From assembly GCA_030666035.1 (NCBI GenBank), contig DAOUYQ010000013.1, forward strand, positions 1 to 10,662: DNA of 10,662 nucleotides. The letters are read 5' to 3'. Below are positions 6,106-10,662 of the stretch, piece by piece. Within the stretch, counting starts at the first letter, position 1. Each line of letters begins with the position of its first letter. The position numbers and the translations under genes were made by a program. The DNA comes from Microcaldota archaeon (GTDB lineage Archaea; Micrarchaeota; Micrarchaeia; Anstonellales; Bilamarchaeaceae). A model generated the notes under the pieces. It did not search any database. It had not been told where the DNA came from and saw only the letters and a program-made list of their open reading frames with translations.

Positions 6106-7128
6106 TTACCTGAATGGCCTTGAATTTCTTCTTAAATCCAACAGGCTTGGGCCTGCAAAAAGGCTTAGGGATTTCTTTGCCCGCTCCAGTTCCTGCGGGT
6201 TCATCATTGCCCTTAAATCCGCATCAATTAGGATTGCAGGATAGGCATAAGAGCGGTTAATGCTTGAAATTGTGGAGATGAAATCTGCGGTTTCGGAAAA
6301 AGACTTTTGGCCGTTTAGGAATTCAATTCGCATGGGGCGGTCAGCCATCACTGGTTTTATGTACATTGCGCATATTTTTTCTCCCCACTTCCCAAGTTCC
6401 CTTAGCACATGGTGTTTTTGGGGGGATTCGGAATATCTGAATGCAAAGGTTCTTTCCCCCTCTTTCAGGAGATGGTGGAGAAATACTGTATCCGATGCCC
6501 TGAGAGTTACCTGGGACCGAAGCATCTCCATTAACCTTCTTGAGCGGGAATCCTTTATTGCCCCTACAAGCACAATTGAATTTTCAGTGCAAAAAGAATA
6601 GAGCTCCTTGTAAGTGTTGAGCAGGGTCAGGTACTTTGGGAATATGCAGGATTCTTCTGCGGGCCGATCAGAGCTTAATGGGCAGATTGAGCCGTCCAAA
6701 AGAAGATAATCTGGAGTTTCTTTTTTTGCGGTTTCCAGTGCATTCTGGATTTCCAATTGCAGGCGGAAGAGGGAACTGTGCCAGAGCACTTCCCGCTCAT
6801 CCAGGCCTGTTTCCACTTCATAAGAAGGGTGGGAAAATGTCCTTGGGAAGTATGTGTGGGTGCTTATTGCCCCATCTGAATAATTGAACGTGGAGGAAAC
6901 TGCCTTTGCAATTAGGAGGTCGGCTCCATGCATTTCGTAGGCAAGGATTCCCCCATCTACTGCTGAAATTTTTCCTTCAATTTTTGTTTTATTTAAAGGA
7001 AGAATGAATTCAGGCTCCAGTGAGTCCTTTGGAATCCGGGCTTCTGAGCGAACTCTTTGTGCGGCATTTGCCCTGGAGCGTTCTATCTCCTGGATGTGCG
7101 CTGCTGCTTTTTTCAACTGCTCAAGCAT
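6106..7128 (-). CDS. nurA: NurA-family nuclease
   Basis: A 340-residue protein with the order of motifs found in NurA, the toroidal 5'-3' nuclease that works with the HerA translocase in archaeal DNA end resection. Visible are SAVDGGILAY (55-64, first metal Asp at D58), an acidic helix LQLEIQNALE (123-132, candidate Glu E126), YLLLDGSI (141-148, D145), LVGAIKDSRSR (187-197), and YPAILIDADLRA (296-307) near the end. The length is typical for the family. The C-terminal motif has Asp where many NurA proteins have His, so activity is likely but not certain. herA, which often adjoins nurA in archaea, is not in this window. Start ATG 7128 follows a TATA-like box by about 22 bases, giving a short or absent leader. 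Confidence 0.8.
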   Translation of the reverse strand: MLEQLKKAAAHIQEIERSRANAAQRVRSEARIPKDSLEPEFILPLNKTKIEGKISAVDGGILAYEMHGADLLIAKAVSSTFNYSDGAISTHTYFPRTFSHPSYEVETGLDEREVLWHSSLFRLQLEIQNALETAKKETPDYLLLDGSICPLSSDRPAEESCIFPKYLTLLNTYKELYSFCTENSIVLVGAIKDSRSRRLMEMLRSQVTLRASDTVFLHHLLKEGERTFAFRYSESPQKHHVLRELGKWGEKICAMYIKPVMADRPMRIEFLNGQKSFSETADFISTISSINRSYAYPAILIDADLRAMMNPQELERAKKSLSLFAGPSLLDLRRNSRPFR

Positions 7129-7149
7129 ATTCTAATTTTGCTTGGATGC

Positions 7150-7158
7150 TTAATAAAT
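7150..7158. promoter_or_regulatory. TATA-like box, nurA promoter and possible divergent start
   Basis: TTAATAAAT reads ATTTATTAA on the minus strand, 22-30 bases before the nurA start. On the plus strand the same box would place transcription initiation near 7176-7182, at the 5' edge of the predicted structured RNA. Bidirectional use is inference. Confidence 0.4.
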
Positions 7159-7173
7159 GAATGGGGGGTGGGT

Positions 7174-7255
7174 TTCCGGTGTCCACGCGAGCGCGGCAAT
7201 GGCGATTTGGAATCGGCATAAGAATCGGTTCCAAAATGTCACAAGGGCACCGGGA
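7174..7255 (+). ncRNA. Predicted structured RNA, closed by an 11-pair stem
   Basis: Bases 7174-7184 pair with 7245-7255 over eleven positions, two of them G-U. Inside, 7207-7216 pair with 7225-7234 over ten positions, also with two G-U pairs, closing an 8-base loop CATAAGAA. A small GC-rich hairpin (around 7186-7195) fits in the remaining space, suggesting a three-way junction. All four wobble pairs are G-U only when the plus strand is transcribed. On the minus strand they become A-C mismatches, so the RNA is probably plus-sense. It lies outside all genes, and a TATA-like box is placed to start it. I do not recognise a known class: it lacks a clear C/D or H/ACA signature and is not a tRNA. 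It ends more than 100 bases before the Yip1-like start, so it could also act as a long leader. Confidence 0.45.
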
Positions 7256-7345
7256 TGATAAACGGGTTTCCACTAAAAATGCAAAAGATGTCTATATAGT
7301 TGTAAAGAAGTGAAAAACACAAAAACTCACACAACTCTAAGAAGC

Positions 7346-7354
7346 ATTAATAAA
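7346..7354 (+). promoter_or_regulatory. TATA-like box for the Yip1-like gene
   Basis: ATTAATAAA lies 29-38 bases before ATG 7384, which would leave a leader of a few bases. A second AT-rich stretch (TCTATATAG, about 7291-7299) is an alternative with a longer leader. Confidence 0.45.
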
Positions 7355-7383
7355 CCCTTCTACGATAGGGCAGACGTGTTACT

Positions 7384-8082
7384 ATGGTGACCGACACGTA
7401 TACAAAAATGTTCCAGGCATTATTGCCAAAGAACATTAAAGACTTTGCCAAGAAAGGCGGGGGCACGGTGCAGGACGGAATTAAAGTCTTTGTGCTGGCT
7501 TGGATTATTACCCTTGTTCTTGGCATTATAGGATTCTTTGTTGCAGTAGGCACTGCGGGAGCAGAGATGCAGGCGCTCAGCAGCATGATTGGGCTGGAGC
7601 TCGTTGGATTCCTCGGAGTCGTGGTTCTGATTATTGGTTCGGTAATCGCGCTTATCTGGGGAGTTGTTGGCCAGTACATCATGCAGTATGTGGGAGCTTG
7701 GTGCGCAATTAGCTTTTTCAATGGAAAGGGAAAGTTTGCACACCAATTCTACGTAGTGATGTTATTCACTGGTGCGATAATGATTATCTCATCGGTGTTT
7801 GGGCTTCTGGATGCGATTGTTCCAGCCATTGTGATAGTTACTTCAATTATTTCTCTCGTGCTTTGGCTATGGAGCCTGTACCTGCTATACCTCACGATTA
7901 AGAACGTGCATGGCCTTGAGCTTGGGGGTTCAGTAATTTCCACCTTTGTAGTGCTCATTGTCGGAGTCGTGCTTACCCTCATTGTTGGGATCGCGCTTGC
8001 GGCAGTATTGGTGGGTGTAGTTGGAGCGGGTGCCCTTGGAGGCGTAGCAGCAACTGGAGGCCTTGGCAACCTGGGAATCTAA
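7384..8082 (+). CDS. Yip1-like multi-pass membrane protein
   Basis: A 232-residue hydrophobic protein resembling the YIP1/YIF1 domain family, whose archaeal members have no established function. A basic amphipathic N-terminus (residues 1-32) precedes about five membrane helices at roughly 33-57, 73-98, 122-142, 145-171 and 184-213. A conserved-looking polar turn with GQYIMQYVGAWCAISFFNGKG (middle part at 96-116) separates helices two and three. The C-terminus is a Gly-rich tail. It has its own promoter and a T-rich terminator, so it is probably monocistronic. It is one of three membrane proteins in the window, and nothing in its sequence ties it to the cyclase. Confidence 0.7.
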   Translation: MVTDTYTKMFQALLPKNIKDFAKKGGGTVQDGIKVFVLAWIITLVLGIIGFFVAVGTAGAEMQALSSMIGLELVGFLGVVVLIIGSVIALIWGVVGQYIMQYVGAWCAISFFNGKGKFAHQFYVVMLFTGAIMIISSVFGLLDAIVPAIVIVTSIISLVLWLWSLYLLYLTIKNVHGLELGGSVISTFVVLIVGVVLTLIVGIALAAVLVGVVGAGALGGVAATGGLGNLGI

Positions 8083-8090
8083 TCCATTCC

Positions 8091-8115
8091 CTTTTTCTTC
8101 TTTTTGTTTTCTCTA
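8091..8115 (+). terminator. T-rich terminator after the Yip1-like gene
   Basis: Three T-runs (TTTTT, TTTTT, TTTT) interrupted by C and G lie within 35 bases after the stop codon, with no hairpin needed for archaeal termination. Confidence 0.55.
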
Positions 8116-8290
8116 TATTAGACCTGTTTGGGCATAAGCAGGCAATTATTCTTCGCACTGATTTGGAGATGTGACTATTACGGTGATAATGCACGTAAGA
8201 TATGTAACTGGATGTACCTTGATTGTGGCAGTCTATGCCTAGAAAGAAAAAGAATTCGGTTTGATAACCACCTAAAAAAGAGGGGAGAAT
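8116..8290. other. Intergenic region before pth2 with a GTTACATA-type site
   Basis: No gene is evident. TATGTAAC at 8201-8208 repeats the half-site of the palindrome at 62-81. A 17-codon ATG ORF (8189-8242) follows a GGTGAT with a gap of only one base and is probably chance. No strong TATA box for pth2 was seen, but a purine-rich GAGGGGAG (8279-8286) precedes its start. Confidence 0.35.
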
Positions 8291-8632
8291 GTGTATAAAC
8301 AGGCGATGGTTGTAAGAAAAGATCTGAACATGTCCGTAGGGAAAATAAGCGCGCAGGTTAGTCATGCTTCGCTGGAGGCCTACAAGAAGGCATCGCCCGA
8401 GGTGAAGAAAGCCTGGGAAATGAGCGGGATGAAGAAGATTGTGCTGAAGGTTAATTCTGAGAAAGACCTGCTTGAGTATTTTATGCAGTGCAAGGATGCG
8501 GGAATGAAGCCTGCACTGATTCGGGATGCGGGGCATACGCAAATTCCTGCGGGGACGATTACTGGCTTTGGGGTTGGGCCTGCGGAAGAAATGGAAATAG
8601 ACAAAATTCTTGGGGAGCTAAAACTTCTCTAG
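8291..8632 (+). CDS. pth2: Peptidyl-tRNA hydrolase, archaeal/eukaryotic type (Pth2)
   Basis: A 113-residue enzyme of the Pth2 family, which cleaves the ester bond of peptidyl-tRNA released prematurely from ribosomes, recycling tRNA in the cytoplasm. The full family length is present. The N-terminal strand and helix read VVRKDLNMSVGKISAQVSHA, holding the conserved Lys and His. The later motif ALIRDAGHTQIPAGT holds the conserved Asp and Thr, followed by the usual GFGVGP. The start is GTG 8291, preceded by a GAGGGGAG ribosome-binding sequence five bases away. The overlapping ATG at 8289 is out of frame and quickly hits a stop, and the internal ATG 8306 would remove conserved N-terminal residues. 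The promoter of the next gene begins within ten bases of its stop. Confidence 0.95.
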   Translation: MYKQAMVVRKDLNMSVGKISAQVSHASLEAYKKASPEVKKAWEMSGMKKIVLKVNSEKDLLEYFMQCKDAGMKPALIRDAGHTQIPAGTITGFGVGPAEEMEIDKILGELKLL

Positions 8633-8640
8633 AATGCACA

Positions 8641-8648
8641 TTTATAAA
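8641..8648 (+). promoter_or_regulatory. TATA box for the 239-residue HEAT-like gene
   Basis: TTTATAAA lies 26-33 bases before GTG 8674, which predicts initiation at about 8670-8674 and a leaderless message. This spacing is the main reason for choosing that start codon. Confidence 0.55.
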
Positions 8649-8673
8649 CATTTATCCACATAGAGTAAATCTG

Positions 8674-9393
8674 GTGGCCTGTGTGTGGAAAACAGATGAG
8701 GGGCATAATGCGAGTATTGATCAGACAATACTGGCAGCTGTTAGGGATATCGAAGGGAAATCAAAGCCTCCCCAGGATGAGGGGGAAGCAAAGCTCAAGA
8801 GGATTTTTAGAGAATTGAGGAGCACTAAAAATTTTATTGAAAAACGAAAGATTGCCAAGGGGGTGCTTAGGGGCGAATATGGAATAAAAAATGAACTTCT
8901 TGCTAAATTTATGCTTGGGCCCATGGAATTTAATGAGATACTCGAAGACAAGAGGGATATTGGGCTTCCCCTTCTTGAGCTGCTTGGGGAGAAAAATGAA
9001 AAGGTGCGGATGAAAATTGTGAAGATGCTTGGGGAGAGGGGGAATGAAAAGGTGCCTCCTAAAATGTATTCTGGCTTGGATGAGGAGAAGTACGCGCTAA
9101 GGTATGGGTATGCCTGTGCGCTTGGAAGAATGAGCAGGAATATTAAGGATGAAAAAGTCCTTCGCGAGATGGAGGGTGTTCTTGCAGCCCGTGAGGATAA
9201 GGCGGGCATTTCTGGCGGTTTGATACTGGTGCGCCAGAGGCTTCAGGAGTTAAGTGGGGCAAATGATAGGAAAGGCATTCCTGCTAAATTGAGGATAGGT
9301 GGGGGAAGTGGGGCGCCAGGGAGAAGGGGGGATAAGACTAATCCAATGTTTGAAACTATGGTGGGCGTAGTGGAGAAGAACCTGCGGCGCTAA
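8674..9393 (+). CDS. HEAT-like repeat protein, 239 residues, GTG start
   Basis: A soluble helical protein with no recognised family. HEAT-type units are clear at residues 98-123 (LPLLELLGEKNEKVRMKIV then KMLGERG) and 138-170 (EKYALRYGYACALGRM, then VLREMEGVL). The first 50 residues are charged and less ordered. From residue 197 to 225 there is a Gly-, Lys- and Arg-rich linker (RIGGGSGAPGRRGDK), followed by a short amphipathic helix at the end. The frame is open well into pth2, but that upstream part is Cys- and Gly-rich and unlike the rest. GTG 8674 fits the TATA spacing, with GTG 8683 as the alternative. No catalytic motif is visible, so an adaptor role is inferred. The next HEAT-like gene follows in the same direction. 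Confidence 0.7.
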   Translation: MACVWKTDEGHNASIDQTILAAVRDIEGKSKPPQDEGEAKLKRIFRELRSTKNFIEKRKIAKGVLRGEYGIKNELLAKFMLGPMEFNEILEDKRDIGLPLLELLGEKNEKVRMKIVKMLGERGNEKVPPKMYSGLDEEKYALRYGYACALGRMSRNIKDEKVLREMEGVLAAREDKAGISGGLILVRQRLQELSGANDRKGIPAKLRIGGGSGAPGRRGDKTNPMFETMVGVVEKNLRR

Positions 9394-9510
9394 GGGAAAA
9401 ATGCAAAGCACCCTAACCCGAAAGTGAGCTTCTGGATACGTGAGAATGAGTAGCTGGAAGTTAGTTTGGGAAGAAGCAATTTATTACACAAAATTATACT
9501 TATAAGAACA

Positions 9511-9518
9511 TTTAAATA
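9511..9518 (+). promoter_or_regulatory. TATA box for the last HEAT-like gene
   Basis: TTTAAATA, the best archaeal TATA match in the window, is centred 28 bases before ATG 9543, so a leaderless message is expected. The gap 9394-9510 before it holds nothing I recognise. Confidence 0.6.
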
Positions 9519-9542
9519 GAGGATTGGGCACTATTATACAAT

Positions 9543-10662
9543 ATGAATTATAGGGCGGGGGAAACACCAAACCGATATCCTGGAGTGCCTCAAAGTATAG
9601 TAGATTCACTTCTCAGTGGAGCTCCTGAGATGGCCATAGCCAGGGTAGGATGGGTGATGGAGCAGAGCAAGACTTCCCCTAAAGCATTTCTGCTTCTGTT
9701 GGATGCGCTTATGGAAAGGGATGAGCATATTGTGAAGGATGCTGCACGCAAAGCTGTAATGAAGACAATTGAGGGCGCGCGTTATTTTCATGCTGATGAC
9801 CGGGTGTCGGAGATAAACTCCTGGATGCCCAGGCGGGAAAAGATAATTGAACCTTTAAGCTATGGGAGGGAAAAGGGAACCCTCTTTGTGAATCTGCTCA
9901 AAGCAGAAGAGAGGAAAAAGGCATTGCTGCTTGCTGCAAAGGGACTGGAGGACAACCTGGAGTATGTTGAGCGCATGGTGGCAGCCAAAGCGATGCTGGA
10001 GCTGCTGGGGAAAAGGGGAGAGCGTGAAGAAATTGTTACTGCGGTCAAAGGCATCATTAACAAGCTGGTTAGAATAAAGGAGGAAGACGCTGTGATTTTT
10101 ATCCTTCCCGGGCTGGGGGAGATGAGGGAAAATAATGCAGCAGTTGAAGTGCTAGGTTCACTGCTTGATAATAAAGCGCTTAGTGTTGGTGGGAAATGCG
10201 AAGTAATCCGGCAATTTCTGTTTATTGGAGGGCATGAAGCCCTGGAGCAGCTAAAAAAAGCAGTGGGAGATGAGAGGGTTGGGGTCAGGCTTGAAGCATA
10301 CCTGGTTATCGAGGGGCTTGAGTATCTGGATATGGAGGGTTCTGGAAATAAAGTGGAGCAGGTTATTGCCAGGGGGGCGCTCAATATGAATGAGAAGCCC
10401 AGGGTGAGAATCGAACTGATAAACTGGATGGGCGAGCATGGAAAGGATGTTCTGGTGCCCCTGGAACAGATTATTGGGCAGGAAACAGATGAAGAAGTGA
10501 TAGCTGCAGCAGAAAAAGCCAGCCTGAGAGTCGGAAAAAGGATGCAGCAGCAGGATTCTGGAGAGAGGACTTCTGATAAGCCTACCCTGACCCCTGGAGC
10601 TATTGGTGTGGGGAGCACTAAGGGGGAAAAATGCTCTCCTGATGAGAAAACAGGTGCAATAT
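9543..10662 (+). CDS. HEAT-like repeat protein, truncated by the window end
   Basis: The frame is open from ATG 9543 to the last base, giving 373 visible residues without a stop. It is an alpha-solenoid made of HEAT-type pairs, among them FLLLLDALMERDEHIVKDAA (49-68), AVGDERVGVRLEAYLVIEGL (240-259) and IELINWMGEHGKD (290-302) with VLVPLEQIIGQETDEEVIAA (303-322). From about residue 333 the sequence becomes polar and rich in Ser, Thr, Gly and Pro, like the tails of the neighbouring HEAT-like proteins, so the end of the gene is probably near. Its first 80 residues align by eye with the 172-residue protein at 606-1124. No enzymatic motif is visible. HEAT proteins usually act as scaffolds, and the partner is unknown. 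Confidence 0.8.
   Translation, partial: MNYRAGETPNRYPGVPQSIVDSLLSGAPEMAIARVGWVMEQSKTSPKAFLLLLDALMERDEHIVKDAARKAVMKTIEGARYFHADDRVSEINSWMPRREKIIEPLSYGREKGTLFVNLLKAEERKKALLLAAKGLEDNLEYVERMVAAKAMLELLGKRGEREEIVTAVKGIINKLVRIKEEDAVIFILPGLGEMRENNAAVEVLGSLLDNKALSVGGKCEVIRQFLFIGGHEALEQLKKAVGDERVGVRLEAYLVIEGLEYLDMEGSGNKVEQVIARGALNMNEKPRVRIELINWMGEHGKDVLVPLEQIIGQETDEEVIAAAEKASLRVGKRMQQQDSGERTSDKPTLTPGAIGVGSTKGEKCSPDEKTGAI

Noticed and set aside
7170..7271. GGGTTTCC repeated at 7170-7177 and 7264-7271 as a repeat element
   Set aside because: Only 8 bases and no further similarity, so chance is sufficient.
8157..8190. Possible C/D box guide RNA (CTGA and GTGATAA boxes)
   Set aside because: The boxes are imperfect and in the wrong order, with no terminal stem.
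8189..8242. 17-codon ORF before pth2, a possible leader peptide
   Set aside because: GGTGAT is only one base from the ATG, too close for a working ribosome-binding site, and no attenuator structure is visible.
8488..8673. Upstream extension of the 239-residue HEAT-like gene into pth2
   Set aside because: The extension is an out-of-frame reading of conserved pth2 sequence with unusual Cys and Gly content, and the promoter at 8641-8648 lies downstream of it.
9860..10618. Long minus-strand ORF of 252 codons
   Set aside because: Ser/Pro-rich shadow of the HEAT-like gene on the opposite strand, with no domain signal.

Overview
The window reads as a piece of an archaeal chromosome, probably from a small-genome DPANN-type lineage; that assignment is inference, without a marker tree. 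Supporting signs are an archaeal-type peptidyl-tRNA hydrolase Pth2, a NurA-family nuclease, and AT-rich boxes (TTTAAATA, ATTTAAAT, TTTATAAA) about 25-30 bases before many starts, the layout of archaeal TATA promoters with leaderless or nearly leaderless mRNAs. Genes are closely packed. No rRNA, tRNA, CRISPR array or insertion sequence was recognised.

Layout. Bases 1-252 are intergenic, with a 17-base direct repeat and a perfect 20-base palindrome. Bases 253-573 (+) encode a DUF4234-like membrane protein with no normal start codon. Bases 606-4864 (-) hold four genes. In transcription order they are a small basic protein, a 642-residue class III nucleotide cyclase homologue with a degenerate HD-GYP-like C-terminus, a membrane protein resembling a site-2 protease without its catalytic residues, and a short HEAT-like protein. 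Each of these has its own TATA-like box. A HEAT-like gene (4961-6103, +) diverges from this block and converges on a NurA-like gene (6106-7128, -), with 2 bases between them. The gap from 7129 to 7383 contains a predicted structured RNA. After it, on the plus strand, come a Yip1-like membrane protein, pth2, and two more HEAT-like genes, the last cut by the window end.

How the genes may work together (inference). Pth2 is housekeeping and NurA belongs to DNA end processing. The rest looks lineage-specific: four HEAT-like adaptor proteins, three multi-pass membrane proteins, and a cyclase that keeps its metal-binding and transition-state residues but lacks the Lys/Asp pair that selects ATP. The cyclase and the pseudoprotease are adjacent and co-directional, so a nucleotide-signalling module linked to a membrane sensor is possible. 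The most notable points are the cyclase-HD fusion, the pseudoprotease, the structured RNA and the HEAT-like cluster.
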